DNA from: JANQOH01 sp965214495 | GTDB taxonomy: Bacteria; Pseudomonadota; Alphaproteobacteria; UBA7887 | Reading direction: 5' to 3' | Length of the DNA: 64,000 nucleotides | Assembly: GCA_965214495.1 (NCBI GenBank) | Contig: OZ243958.1 | Span: forward strand, 62,001-126,000 | Part shown: one piece after another, positions 25,994-35,409 of the stretch | Layout: each line of letters opens with the position of its first letter | Numbering within the stretch: the first letter of the stretch is position 1 | The notes under the pieces: generated by a model | Told to the model about the DNA's origin: nothing | Databases searched by the model: none | The model's input: only the letters and a program-made list of their open reading frames with translations | Position numbers and translations under genes: made by a program

Positions 25994-26027
25994 GGCGCCC
26001 GCCCGGCGGAACGATCGAGAGAAGCTC

Positions 26028-27380
26028 ATGCAGGTAACGGAGACTCTTGCCGAGGGGTTGAAGCGCGAATACCGGATTGTCGTGCCTGCCGCCGATATCG
26101 AAGGCCGCATCGACGACAAGCTCGACGAGCTCGGCCGAACAGTGCCCGTCAACGGCTTCCGCTCCGGCAAGGTGCCGCGGCTAGTGCTGCGCCAACGGTT
26201 CGGGAAGTCGGTGCGCGAAGAGGTCATGCGCGACGTGTTGTCGGAATCCTCGCAGCAAGCGATGCTCGACCGCGGCGTCAAGCCGGCGCTTCCGCCGCAT
26301 ATCCGTGACCTCAAAACCGGGGCGGGCGCCGATTGCGAATACACCATGTCGGTGGAAGCGGTACCCGAATTCGAGCCGAACGACGTCAAGGGCATGAAAC
26401 TCACCCGCTTCGTGGCCGAGGTAAGCGACTCGCGGGTTGAAGAAACCGTCCGACAGTTCGCCGAGCGCGAGAAGGATTTCCGCGCCGCCGACGAGAACCA
26501 TGCCGCGATTGCCGGCGATCTGGTGCGCATGAACTACAGCGGCGCGATCGATGGCGAACCGTTCGAGGGCGGCACCGCGAAGGACTTCCGGCTCGTGCTC
26601 GGCTCGGGGGCGTTCATCCCCGGTTTCGAAGATCAACTCGTCGGCGCGAAGAAGGGCGAAATGCGGGAGGTGACGGCGACCTTCCCGAAAGACGCCTCCA
26701 ATCCGGCGTTGTCCGGGAAGACGGCGGTGTTCGCTGTCGAGGTCGTCGGAGTCGAGGAGCCGCAACCCGTCGCGGTGGACGACGAACTGGCGAAGCGTTT
26801 CGGCATGGCCGATCTCGGCGCTTTGAGGGCGGCCATCCGCGAACGCGCGCAGGACGACTACCGCGGCGTCGCCCGGTTGAAGCTCAAGCGCGAGGTCCTG
26901 GACCAGCTCGCCGACGGACACGACTTCGACGTCCCGTCCGGTCTGGTCGATCGCGAATTCGAGGCGATCTGGCGACAGATCGAGCAGGACATGAAGCGCG
27001 CCGGCACCACTTGGGCGGACTCGGACGAAGACGAAGAAACGGCGCGAAAGGACTACCGCGAGATCGCCGAGCGGCGGGTGCGCCTCGGCCTGATCCTGAC
27101 GGAGATCGGCCGGCGCAACGACATCAGCGTACCGCAGAACGAGCTCAACCGCGCCGTGATGAACCGGGCCCGGCTCTTCCCCGGCCGGGAACAGCAGGTG
27201 TTCGACATGTTCCGTTCCGACTCCAGCGTCATGAACGAGCTGCACGCACCGCTGTTCGAGGACAGGGTGATCGACTTCATCATCGAAATGGCCGACGTGA
27301 CCGAACGCGAGGTGAGCGAGGAAGAACTCATCCGCGAACCCGGAGAGGGCGGTGGAGAAGGCGATGCCGGACCCGCGTGA
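26028..27380 (+). CDS. tig: Trigger factor
   Basis: A 450-aa ribosome-associated chaperone and peptidyl-prolyl isomerase. The N-terminal ribosome-binding domain contains the signature GFRSGKVPR (family GFRxGKxP) near residue 43. The FKBP-like domain (about 150-245) has GDLVRMNYSGAIDGEPFEGG followed by the LVLGSGAFIPGFEDQLVGAK core. The C-terminal helical chaperone arms follow, ending in an acidic Gly-rich tail. ATG 26028 sits behind GAGAGAAG, and upstream open frame reads through the tRNA and is discarded. It overlaps clpP by 17 nt, the usual tig-clpP-clpX-lon arrangement. Confidence 0.96.
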   Translation: MQVTETLAEGLKREYRIVVPAADIEGRIDDKLDELGRTVPVNGFRSGKVPRLVLRQRFGKSVREEVMRDVLSESSQQAMLDRGVKPALPPHIRDLKTGAGADCEYTMSVEAVPEFEPNDVKGMKLTRFVAEVSDSRVEETVRQFAEREKDFRAADENHAAIAGDLVRMNYSGAIDGEPFEGGTAKDFRLVLGSGAFIPGFEDQLVGAKKGEMREVTATFPKDASNPALSGKTAVFAVEVVGVEEPQPVAVDDELAKRFGMADLGALRAAIRERAQDDYRGVARLKLKREVLDQLADGHDFDVPSGLVDREFEAIWRQIEQDMKRAGTTWADSDEDEETARKDYREIAERRVRLGLILTEIGRRNDISVPQNELNRAVMNRARLFPGREQQVFDMFRSDSSVMNELHAPLFEDRVIDFIIEMADVTEREVSEEELIREPGEGGGEGDAGPA

Positions 27381-28008
27381 CGCCTACATGAACACGTTGG
27401 TGCCGATGGTCGTGGAGCAGAGCAGCCGCGGCGAGCGCGCCTACGATATCTATTCGCGGCTGTTGAAGGAGCGCATCGTCTTTCTCACCGGACCGGTGGA
27501 CGACATGGTCGCTTCGCTGGTGACGGCGCAGTTGTTGTTCCTCGAGTCGGAGAACCCGACCAGAGACATCGCCTTCTATATCAATTCGCCCGGCGGCATC
27601 GTCAGCTCGGGCCTCGCGATCTACGACACCATGCAGTATATCCGCCCCGCGGTATCGACCCTGTGTATCGGCCAGGCGGCGTCGATGGGATCGTTGCTGC
27701 TGGCTGCCGGGACCGAGTCGATGCGGTTCGCTCTGCCGCACGCGCGGATCATGATCCATCAGCCGTCGGGCGGGTTTCAGGGGCAGGCCGCCGACATCGA
27801 GATCCATGCGCGCGAGATACTGGCGCTGCGTGCGCGGTTGAACGATATCTATGTCCGCCATACCGGCCAGGACCTCGGCGCTATCGAAGACGCGATGGAC
27901 CGCGACAAATTCCTCGCGCCGGAGGAGGCGAAAGCCTTCGGACTGATCGACGAGGTGGTCGTGAAACGCCCGGTCCCCGACGACGAAACCGCGGCGCCGA
28001 AAGCGTGA
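27364..28008 (+). CDS. clpP: ATP-dependent Clp protease proteolytic subunit
   Basis: A 214-aa serine protease that forms the ClpP tetradecamer. Nucleophile Ser lies in GQAASMGSLLLAAG, catalytic His in PHARIMIHQPSGG, and the Asp follows in the helix region near residue 173. The leader is short (MPDPRDAYMNTLVPMVVEQ). I pick ATG 27364 with GGAG at 27354-27357. GTG 27352 would add four residues. It overlaps tig by 17 nt and is followed by clpX after 148 nt. Confidence 0.96.
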   Translation: MPDPRDAYMNTLVPMVVEQSSRGERAYDIYSRLLKERIVFLTGPVDDMVASLVTAQLLFLESENPTRDIAFYINSPGGIVSSGLAIYDTMQYIRPAVSTLCIGQAASMGSLLLAAGTESMRFALPHARIMIHQPSGGFQGQAADIEIHAREILALRARLNDIYVRHTGQDLGAIEDAMDRDKFLAPEEAKAFGLIDEVVVKRPVPDDETAAPKA

Positions 28009-28156
28009 TGGCCATCTCGATGTTCGCGCATATCCACGGCGCCGTCGCGGATCGACGGGAGACGGCACTACACTATATGTATCCGGGGTATCGCGACGAT
28101 GCGGCTCCACCATCCGTCATGAACGGCCCGATCGGGAAACAGTCGAACGCCCCGGC

Positions 28157-29425
28157 ATGAACAAATCCTCGAACGCCGAATCGAAAAACACGCTCTACTG
28201 CTCGTTCTGCGGCAAGAGCCAGCACGAGGTGCGCAAACTCATCGCCGGGCCGACGGTGTTCATCTGCGACGAATGCGTCGAACTCTGCATGGACATCATC
28301 CGCGAGGAGCACAAGAACAACCTCGTCAAAACCCGCGACGGCGTGCCCACCCCGGCCGATATTTGCTCGGTTCTCGACGAATATGTGATCGGCCAGGATC
28401 ACGCCAAGCGCGTCCTGTCGGTGGAGGTCCACAACCACTACAAACGTCTCGCGCACGGTGCGAAGAGCAACGACGTCGAACTCGCCAAATCGAACGTTCT
28501 GCTGATCGGCCCCACCGGATGCGGCAAGACTCTGCTTGCCCAGACTCTCGCCCGCATCCTCGACGTGCCGTTCACCATGGCCGACGCCACAACGCTCACC
28601 GAGGCCGGCTATGTCGGTGAAGACGTGGAGAACATCATTCTCAAGCTCCTGCAGTCGGCCGACTACAACGTCGAACGAGCGCAGCGCGGCATCGTCTATA
28701 TCGACGAGATCGACAAGATCTCGCGGAAGTCCGACAACCCGTCGATCACCCGCGACGTGTCGGGCGAGGGCGTGCAGCAGGCGTTGCTCAAGATCATGGA
28801 GGGGACGGTCGCGAGCGTGCCGCCGCAGGGTGGACGCAAGCACCCCCAGCAGGAGTTTCTGCAGGTCGATACCACAAGCATCCTTTTCATCTGCGGCGGC
28901 GCGTTCTCCGGTCTCGACAAGATCATCGCACGGCGCGGGCGGGCGGCGTCGATCGGATTTGGCGCCGAGGTGCGCGCTCCCGACGACGCCGGCCGCGGCG
29001 AGATTCTGCGGCGCATCGAGCCCGAAGACCTGCTCAAATTCGGCCTGATCCCCGAATTCGTGGGCCGTTTGCCCGTCATCGCGACGCTCGAAGACCTCGA
29101 CGAATCGGCGCTGGTCAAGATCCTGGCCGAACCGAAGAACGCGCTGATCAAACAGTACAAGCGCCTGTTCGATATGGAGAACGTCAGGCTCACCTTCTCC
29201 GACGACGCCCTCGGCGCGATTTCCAGAAAGGCCATCGCGCGCAAGACCGGCGCCCGCGGGTTGCGCTCGATCATGGAGAGCATCCTGCTCGACACGATGT
29301 TCGATCTGCCCAGCCTCGACGGAGTTGCGGAGGTGGTGATCGGCCGAGAGGTGGTCGAAGGCGCCGCAAGCCCGCTGCGGATCTATGCCGACCGTAAGGG
29401 CGGCGTCGAGTCCACCGCCTCCTGA
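28157..29425 (+). CDS. clpX: ATP-dependent Clp protease ATP-binding subunit
   Basis: A 422-aa AAA+ unfoldase for ClpP. The N-terminal C4 zinc finger is CSFCGKSQHEV...FICDECVELC. Walker A is GPTGCGKTLLAQ, Walker B IVYIDEIDKI, and the pore loop GYVGEDVENI. The sensor-2 region is TGARGLRSIMESIL. All are canonical, and the length is standard. The 148-nt space from clpP contains no gene. A separate promoter is possible but I see no strong boxes. Confidence 0.97.
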   Translation: MNKSSNAESKNTLYCSFCGKSQHEVRKLIAGPTVFICDECVELCMDIIREEHKNNLVKTRDGVPTPADICSVLDEYVIGQDHAKRVLSVEVHNHYKRLAHGAKSNDVELAKSNVLLIGPTGCGKTLLAQTLARILDVPFTMADATTLTEAGYVGEDVENIILKLLQSADYNVERAQRGIVYIDEIDKISRKSDNPSITRDVSGEGVQQALLKIMEGTVASVPPQGGRKHPQQEFLQVDTTSILFICGGAFSGLDKIIARRGRAASIGFGAEVRAPDDAGRGEILRRIEPEDLLKFGLIPEFVGRLPVIATLEDLDESALVKILAEPKNALIKQYKRLFDMENVRLTFSDDALGAISRKAIARKTGARGLRSIMESILLDTMFDLPSLDGVAEVVIGREVVEGAASPLRIYADRKGGVESTAS

Positions 29426-29439
29426 ATGCCGCGCGGCGC

Positions 29440-29468
29440 CTTGACGAAGCAGGGGTTCGAAACCATTT
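29440..29468 (+). promoter_or_regulatory. Candidate sigma32 (heat-shock) promoter for lon
   Basis: CTTGAC at 29440-29445, a 17-nt spacer and CCATTT at 29463-29468 resemble the alphaproteobacterial RpoH promoter pattern (CTTGAC followed by a C-rich CYTATNT-type -10). It begins 15 nt after the clpX stop and would give an mRNA leader of about 95 nt to the lon start. lon is a classical RpoH target, so the position makes sense. Unproven. Confidence 0.5.
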
Positions 29469-29524
29469 GACGGGTTCGGCCCGGCGCTCGCCGGATGACG
29501 AGCCCCGGTGCCGATTTCCCCGAC

Positions 29525-29543
29525 GGCGCCCGTTCAGGGCGCC
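29525..29543 (+). repeat. GC-rich stem-loop in the lon leader
   Basis: GGCGCCC and GGGCGCC form a perfect 7-bp stem with loop GTTCA, 25 nt before the lon start codon. It could end clpX read-through, attenuate lon or simply structure the leader. There is no T-run. A second small stem, CCGGCG-CT-CGCCGG, lies about 45 nt upstream. Confidence 0.45.
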
Positions 29544-29567
29544 GGGGCCAGACAGGGTGTCCGACTC

Positions 29568-32000
29568 ATGACCGAGACCTCTCCCGTGACGCTGTTTCCG
29601 GTTCTTCCGCTGCGCGACATCGTGGTGTTCCCCCACATGATCGTGCCGCTTTTCGTCGGCCGCGAGAAATCGGTTCGCGCCCTCGAAGAGGTGATGAAGA
29701 ACGACAAGCAGATCCTGCTCGCCACCCAGCGCGATGCCGCTGCGGACGATCCGGGGCCCGACGACATCTATACCGTTGGCACGGTGGGCACCGTGTTGCA
29801 GCTCCTCAAGCTGCCCGACGACACCGTCAAGGTGCTGGTCGAGGGCGGCGCGCGCGTGCGCATCGAACGCTTCGTGCGCACCGACGACTATTTCGAGGCC
29901 CTGGCGCTGCTGCTCGACGAAACCGGCGCCGAGACGTCGGAAGTCGAAGCGCTCGCCCGATCGGTCATGGCGCACTTCGAAAACTACGTCAAACTCAACA
30001 AGAAGGTGCCGCCGGAGGTTCTGGTCTCGCTCAATCAGATCGACGACCCGGCCCGGCTGGTCGACACGGTCGCCTCGCATCTGGCCATCAAGATCGCCGA
30101 AAAGCAGGAACTGCTCGAAATCGAATCCGTCACCGAGCGGCTCGAACGCATCTATTCGATGATCGAGAGCGAGATCGGCGTCATGCAGGTCGAGAAGAAG
30201 ATCCGCTCGCGGGTCAAGCGCCAGATGGAAAGGACTCAACGCGAATACTATCTGAACGAACAGCTCAAGGCGATCCAGAAGGAGTTGGGTGAGAGCGAGG
30301 ACGGTAAGGACGATCTCGCCGAACTCGAGCGCAAGATCGCCGGGACCAAGCTCAGCAAGGAGGCGCGCGAGAAAGCGATCGGCGAGCTCAAGAAGCTGCG
30401 GAACATGAGCCCGATGTCGGCCGAGGCCACCGTGGTGCGCAACTATCTCGACTGGCTTCTGATGATCCCGTGGAAGAAGCGCAGCCGCGTGAAGAAGGAC
30501 CTCGCGCTCGCACAGCGTGTGCTCGACGAAGACCATTACGGCCTGGAGCGCATGAAGGATCGCATCGTCGAATATCTCGCCGTGCAGGTGCGCACCAGCA
30601 AGATGCGCGGGCCGATTCTGTGCCTCGTCGGGCCGCCCGGAGTCGGCAAGACGTCGCTCGGCAAGTCGATCGCGCGTGCGACGGGGCGCAATTTCGTGCG
30701 TATCAGTCTCGGTGGCGTACGCGACGAGGCGGAGATCCGCGGCCATCGTCGCACCTATATCGGCTCGCTCCCCGGCAAGATCGTGCAGGGTATGAAGAAG
30801 GGGAAGTCGTCGAACCCCCTGTTCCTGCTCGACGAGGTGGACAAGATGGGCGCCGATTTCCGCGGCGATCCCGCTTCCGCGCTCCTCGAAGTGCTCGATC
30901 CGGAACAGAACGTCGCGTTCAACGACCACTATCTCGAGGTCGACTACGACCTCAGCGAGGTGATGTTCATTACCACCGCCAACACCATGAACATCCCTCC
31001 GGCCTTGCTCGACCGCATGGAAGTGATCCGGATCGGTGGCTACACCGAAGACGAGAAGGTCGAGATCGCGCGGCGTCACCTGATTCCCAAACAGGTGGGC
31101 CGGCACGGTCTGAAGAAGGGCGAATGGTCGATCTCCGCCGACGCGCTGCGCGACGTTATCCGCCTCTATACCCGCGAGGCGGGCGTGCGCAATCTCGAGC
31201 GCGAAATCGCCAACCTGACCCGCAAGGCCGTGAAGGAAATCCTGCTCGAGGCCGACAAGGGTGCGGAGCGCAAGCCGGCCGCGAAGCCGGTGCGCGTCAC
31301 CCGGCGAAACCTCGCCAAATTCGCCGGAGTGCCCCGCTACCGTCACGACGAATCGGAGCAGGAAGACCTGATCGGCGTCGTGACCGGCCTCGCCTATACC
31401 GACTTCGGCGGCGCCTTGCTGTCGATCGAGTCGGTGGTCATGCCCGGCAAGGGCCGCCGCACGATCACCGGCCAGCTCGGCGACGTCATGCAGGAATCGG
31501 TGCAGGCCGCAGCGAGTTATGTCCGTTCGCGCGCAACCGATTTCGGCATCGAGCCGCCACTGTTCGAAAAGCGCGATATCCACGTGCATGTCCCGGAAGG
31601 CGCAACCCCGAAGGACGGCCCGTCCGCCGGCATCGCCATGACCTGTTCCATCGTCTCGGTGCTGACGGGCATCCCGATCTCCGGCACGGTGGCGATGACC
31701 GGTGAGGTCACCTTGCGCGGCCGCGTGCTGCCGATCGGCGGGTTGAAGGAAAAGCTGCTTGCGGCGCTGCGCGCCAACGTGAAGACCGTGTTGATCCCCA
31801 AGGAAAACGAGAAAGACCTTGCGGAGATCCCGGATAACGTGAAGAAGGGTCTGACGATCATTCCGGTCAGCACGGTCGATGAGGTGCTCGAACAGGCCCT
31901 CGCACGCCGCCCGACACCGATCGAATGGGAAGAGCTCGCGACCGGGAAGCACGACATCCCCACTGCGCCCGAAGATGCGGACGCGGTGGTGACCCACTAG
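29568..32000 (+). CDS. lon: ATP-dependent protease La
   Basis: An 810-aa Lon protease. The N-terminal LON domain begins TLFPVLPLRDIVVFPHMIVP. A coiled-coil helical region follows (REYYLNEQLKAIQKELGE). The AAA+ module has Walker A GPPGVGKTSLGK and Walker B FLLDEVDKMG. The C-terminal protease domain has catalytic Ser in PKDGPSAGIAM and Lys in GGLKEKLLAAL. ATG 29568 gives the standard N-terminus, and a GTG 60 nt upstream would add unrelated residues. It degrades damaged and regulatory proteins. A sigma32-like promoter and a hairpin lie in its leader. The usual downstream hup gene is absent. Confidence 0.97.
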   Translation: MTETSPVTLFPVLPLRDIVVFPHMIVPLFVGREKSVRALEEVMKNDKQILLATQRDAAADDPGPDDIYTVGTVGTVLQLLKLPDDTVKVLVEGGARVRIERFVRTDDYFEALALLLDETGAETSEVEALARSVMAHFENYVKLNKKVPPEVLVSLNQIDDPARLVDTVASHLAIKIAEKQELLEIESVTERLERIYSMIESEIGVMQVEKKIRSRVKRQMERTQREYYLNEQLKAIQKELGESEDGKDDLAELERKIAGTKLSKEAREKAIGELKKLRNMSPMSAEATVVRNYLDWLLMIPWKKRSRVKKDLALAQRVLDEDHYGLERMKDRIVEYLAVQVRTSKMRGPILCLVGPPGVGKTSLGKSIARATGRNFVRISLGGVRDEAEIRGHRRTYIGSLPGKIVQGMKKGKSSNPLFLLDEVDKMGADFRGDPASALLEVLDPEQNVAFNDHYLEVDYDLSEVMFITTANTMNIPPALLDRMEVIRIGGYTEDEKVEIARRHLIPKQVGRHGLKKGEWSISADALRDVIRLYTREAGVRNLEREIANLTRKAVKEILLEADKGAERKPAAKPVRVTRRNLAKFAGVPRYRHDESEQEDLIGVVTGLAYTDFGGALLSIESVVMPGKGRRTITGQLGDVMQESVQAAASYVRSRATDFGIEPPLFEKRDIHVHVPEGATPKDGPSAGIAMTCSIVSVLTGIPISGTVAMTGEVTLRGRVLPIGGLKEKLLAALRANVKTVLIPKENEKDLAEIPDNVKKGLTIIPVSTVDEVLEQALARRPTPIEWEELATGKHDIPTAPEDADAVVTH

Positions 32001-32028
32001 CCCGAAGCGCCGCCCGGCCTTTCGGGCT
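31999..32028. terminator. Hairpin between convergent lon and dehydrogenase genes
   Basis: AGCCCGAA pairs perfectly with TTCGGGCT across a 14-nt GC-rich loop. It begins at the lon stop codon and lies 25 nt from the stop of the minus-strand dehydrogenase. It lacks a clear U-tract but is well placed as a bidirectional terminator. Confidence 0.55.
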
Positions 32029-32052
32029 TCGCGCCCCGCAGGATCGCCGCTG

Positions 32053-33000
32053 TCAGATCACCCGGTGCAACAGGGCTTCGCCCGCCCGAATTCGCCGGCA
32101 GTTCTCCGTCGCGACGACCAGGCTCCGTTCCAGGGTCTCCCGTGTCTGCCAGGCCACATGCGGCGTCAATACGACGTTGTCGAGGTCGAGAATGGGCGCG
32201 CCCGAGGGCACAGGCTCCACCGCGAACACGTCCAGGCCGGCCGCGGCCAGATGTCCGTTCTTGAGCGCCCGGCGCAGCGCCTCCTGGTCGACAAGTTCGC
32301 CGCGTGCGGTATTGATCAGGATCGCGCCGCGCTTCATGCGCGCGAGCCGCGTGGCGTCGATCATACCCTCGGTCTCCGCGGTCAGCGGAACGTGTAGCGA
32401 CACCACGTCGCTCTCGGAAAGCAGCGCGTCGAGCGACCGCCATTCGCCCACGGCGTCGTCTTTCGGCGCGGTCGCGATATAGAGAACACGCGCTCCCATC
32501 AGGTCGAGCACCGGGGCCAGCAAACGAGGAACGGCGCCGTAGCCCACGAGCCCGACCGTGCGCCCGCCGATTTCGCCCAGCCCCTCGGGCAGATCCGCCG
32601 GCAATCGCCAGCCGTCGCCCGTGCGCGTCCGGCTATGCAGACCGATCAGCCGCCTGAGACAGCCGACCATGAGCGCCAGAGCCATCTCGGCCACAGCGCG
32701 GCTATTGGTCCCCGGCATGTTGCAAACCGGGACGCCACGCGCACCCGCCGCGGTTACGTCGATGGTGTTGACTCCGACACCGATCTTCTGGATCAGCCGG
32801 AGTTTCGGCGCCATGGCGATCAGGTCGGCGCGAAATGGCGCGAGCACATGCCACAACACATCGGCGCCCGCCAGCGCTGCGACGAACCGGTCGTGGTCCT
32901 CCGGTGCGACCGCTTCGACTGCAAGGCCGTGCGAACGCGCCAGCGCCGCCAACCGTCCGCGCAGCCATTCACCGGCCGGATGGTGCCAGATCACCTTCAT
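32053..33000 (-). CDS. D-isomer-specific 2-hydroxyacid dehydrogenase
   Basis: A 315-aa NAD(P)-dependent enzyme of the PGDH/formate-glycerate dehydrogenase fold. Substrate-side IGVGVNTIDVTAAGARGVPV is followed by NSRAVAEMAL, and a nucleotide domain starts at about residue 140 with RTVGLVGYGAVPRLLAPVL. The active-site triad is visible: Arg in INTARGELVD, Glu in AVEPVPSGAPIL and His in LTPHVAWQT. The third glycine of the usual GxGxxG is replaced (GYGAVP), which a known subfamily also shows. It reduces 2-oxoacids or oxidises D-hydroxyacids; the exact substrate is unknown. A single gene convergent with lon. Confidence 0.87.
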   Translation of the reverse strand: MKVIWHHPAGEWLRGRLAALARSHGLAVEAVAPEDHDRFVAALAGADVLWHVLAPFRADLIAMAPKLRLIQKIGVGVNTIDVTAAGARGVPVCNMPGTNSRAVAEMALALMVGCLRRLIGLHSRTRTGDGWRLPADLPEGLGEIGGRTVGLVGYGAVPRLLAPVLDLMGARVLYIATAPKDDAVGEWRSLDALLSESDVVSLHVPLTAETEGMIDATRLARMKRGAILINTARGELVDQEALRRALKNGHLAAAGLDVFAVEPVPSGAPILDLDNVVLTPHVAWQTRETLERSLVVATENCRRIRAGEALLHRVI

Positions 33001-33408
33001 CTACGAAACCTGCCCAGCCCACGCCCCCGGATCAACCCTGTGTCCGGGTTCGGAGGGTATGGTGTAAGATTGGGGGTCGTCCGCCAGGTGCCCGAGAAGG
33101 TCCGACGGCGACTCCTCATGCAACATGATGAGGCATGCCGAATGGTTGCATGGACCCCTCTTTCCGCCGTTCGCGCGCATCAGCGGCCTCGAAGATCTCC
33201 ACCCCTGCATCGAAGCCTGCGTCCCACATATGTCCGAATGGGGTCGCCCGCCCGTTTACACCCTGCGAATCGAAGGGTTTCAACCGGCCGCCGGCCGGCC
33301 AACGAGAGCGAGCTCGTTCACAAAAGGTTCAAAAGCTGTTATGTCCGCTCGCGTCGCAACCGTGCATGATCCGCCGGCGAAGCGACACCAACACTCAAGA
33401 AACGTGCC
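33001..33408. other. Intergenic region, no gene recognised
   Basis: About 400 nt between divergent genes. It contains a GC palindromic cluster around 33290-33302 (CCGGCCGCCGGCCGGCC) and an AGCGAGCTCG-type palindrome just after it. Short open frames on both strands show no family resemblance. It should contain the promoters of the dehydrogenase and of the molybdoenzyme gene. Confidence 0.5.
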
Positions 33409-34383
33409 ATGTTGATACGGAGCACGCCCGGTTGGGCGATCGCCGAGCGGGCGGTGACACCCGATACGACATTCCACGACCGGCGTGCGATCCTGCGCGG
33501 CCTCGGATATGCCGGGCTCGCGGCTGCCGCGGCGCCGTTGTTTGTCCCGGTTGACGCCGCGCGCGCCGCGGGCGATCCGACGGCCGATCGGTATCCGGCC
33601 CCGACGAACCGGCTCCTGTCTGTCGATTTCCCGCTGACGCCCGAAGAGATCGCCACGCGCTACAACAATTTCTACGAATTCGGCTCGCACAAGAATGTCT
33701 GGAAGGCGGCGCAGGCGCTCGAAATCCGACCCTGGGAAGTCGTTGTCGACGGCATGGTCGAGCGCGAAATGCGTATGGAGGCCGACAAATTGATCCGGGC
33801 GATGCCGCTGGAAGAACGCATAACCCGCCATCGCTGTGTCGAGGCGTGGGGGATGACCGTCCCGTGGACCGGTTTTCCGCTCGCGAAACTCGTCGAGATG
33901 GCACGCCCGCTCGGTTCGGCGCGCTTCCTGGTCATGACCTCGTTCATGAACCCGGCGCTCGCGCCCGGCCAGCGCCAGAGCTTCTACCCCTGGCCCTACA
34001 CGGAGGCGCTGACGATTCCTGAAGCGACCAACGAACTGGCGATGATCGTCACCGGCGCCTACGGCAAACCGATGGCGAAACAGTTCGGCGCGCCTCTACG
34101 TCTCGCGGTGCCGTGGAAATACGGCTTCAAGCACATCAAGTCGATCGTGCGGTTCCATTTTTCGGAGGAACGCCCCAAGACTTTTTGGGAGGCGGTCGGA
34201 CCGCGCGAATACGGCTTCTGGGCGAACGTAAATCCTGCATTCCCGCATCCGCGCTGGACCCAGGCCAGCGAACGCGATCTGACCACGGGGACGCGGATCC
34301 CGACCTTGATCTGGAACGGTTACGGCGAGTTCGTCGCCCATCTTTATAGCGGCATGACGCAGGACCGGCGCCTGTTCATGTGA
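33409..34383 (+). CDS. msrP: Protein-methionine-sulfoxide reductase catalytic subunit (YedY-like)
   Basis: A 324-aa periplasmic molybdopterin enzyme of the sulfite-oxidase fold. A twin-arginine leader is visible: DRRAILRGLGYAGLAAAAA, then a cleavage-like PVDAARA. The molybdenum-ligand Cys lies in ITRHRCVEAWGMTVPWTGFP. GAPLRLAVPWKYGFKHIKSI is the substrate/cofactor pocket typical of MsrP, and the C-terminus FVAHLYSGM is also typical. MsrP repairs oxidised methionines in the envelope, with electrons from the haem membrane protein MsrQ. No msrQ lies beside it, so the electron donor must be elsewhere or different. Confidence 0.9.
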   Translation: MLIRSTPGWAIAERAVTPDTTFHDRRAILRGLGYAGLAAAAAPLFVPVDAARAAGDPTADRYPAPTNRLLSVDFPLTPEEIATRYNNFYEFGSHKNVWKAAQALEIRPWEVVVDGMVEREMRMEADKLIRAMPLEERITRHRCVEAWGMTVPWTGFPLAKLVEMARPLGSARFLVMTSFMNPALAPGQRQSFYPWPYTEALTIPEATNELAMIVTGAYGKPMAKQFGAPLRLAVPWKYGFKHIKSIVRFHFSEERPKTFWEAVGPREYGFWANVNPAFPHPRWTQASERDLTTGTRIPTLIWNGYGEFVAHLYSGMTQDRRLFM

Positions 34384-34440
34384 CGGTCGGGCTACGCCGC
34401 CGTCGGCCCGCCCGCGATCTCGGGAACGAACCCGCGGCGG

Positions 34441-35277
34441 TCAGATCAGCAGCTTGGTGTGTTCGTCCAGCCGACGGAGAACGTCGTCCCGGTCATTGGA
34501 CGGCAGGCCGATGATGGCGCGCGTGACGCCCGCCTGTCGGTACTCTTCCAGCGCCTGCGCGTCGGGCCTCGCGCCGAACAGATTGACCGACAATTCCCCC
34601 ATATCGCGGCCCGCCTCGCCGGCGATGCGGCGCAATCTCGCGATGCCGCCGGCGATATCGAACCCGCCACGCGCGCGCGGGAACCAGCCGTCGCAGAATT
34701 CGACCACCCGGCGAAGCGTGTGATCGGTCTCGCCGCCCAGCAACAGCGGCGGATGCGGCTTCTGTACCGGTTTCGGATGCGCCCAGCATGGGCCGAAATC
34801 GACGAACTCACCGTGGAACTCCGCTTCCTCCTCCGTCCACAGCGCCTTCATCGCCAGTACGCGCTCGCGCAGCAGTTTGAAACGGGTGTTGTAGGCGGCG
34901 CCGTGGTCTTCCATTTCCTCGACGTTCCAGCCGCCGCCCATGCCGAGCAGGAAGCGCCCGCCCGATAGCATGTCGAGGCTGGCGACCGATTTGGCGGTCA
35001 CGAGCGGGTCGCGCTGCGGGATCAGACAGATGCCGGTGCCGAGCTTGAGCGTCTCGGTCGCCGCCGCCGCGAAGGACAGGGCGACGAACGGGTCGTGGGT
35101 GTGCCAATACTCCCGCGGCAGTTCGGCGCCGCCGGGCCAGGGCGATTTGCGGCTGGCGGGGATATGCGTGTGCTCGGGCACGAACAACGACTCGAAGCCG
35201 CGCGCCTCGAGCTCGCGGGCCAGTTCGTCGATGCGGATGGTGTAGTCGGTCGCGAAAATGAAGACCCCGGTTTCCAC
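34441..35277 (-). CDS. LLM-class (luciferase-like) flavin oxidoreductase
   Basis: A 278-aa TIM-barrel of the bacterial luciferase-like family, probably the F420-dependent TIGR03619 type. The start METGVFIFATDYTIRIDELA is followed by ARGFESLFVPEHTHIP, the typical 'GFxSxWxxEH' segment. Then come LKLGTGICLIPQRDPLVTAK, LDMLSGGRFLLGMGGGWNVE and PPLLLGGE. The substrate is unknown, and members act on many organics with FMN or F420. A single gene on the minus strand. A glycosyltransferase relic lies just upstream of it. Confidence 0.85.
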   Translation of the reverse strand: METGVFIFATDYTIRIDELARELEARGFESLFVPEHTHIPASRKSPWPGGAELPREYWHTHDPFVALSFAAAATETLKLGTGICLIPQRDPLVTAKSVASLDMLSGGRFLLGMGGGWNVEEMEDHGAAYNTRFKLLRERVLAMKALWTEEEAEFHGEFVDFGPCWAHPKPVQKPHPPLLLGGETDHTLRRVVEFCDGWFPRARGGFDIAGGIARLRRIAGEAGRDMGELSVNLFGARPDAQALEEYRQAGVTRAIIGLPSNDRDDVLRRLDEHTKLLI

Positions 35278-35409
35278 GCCTGCCCCTCCGTCGGTCGATG
35301 TCGATGCGGGCGTGTATAGCGACCGCGCCGGGCGGGTTCAACAACGCGTCACCGGCCGCGTATGCGGGCGCCGGCGGACGCGACGACCATGCCGCCGGTC
35401 CCGGTCGCG

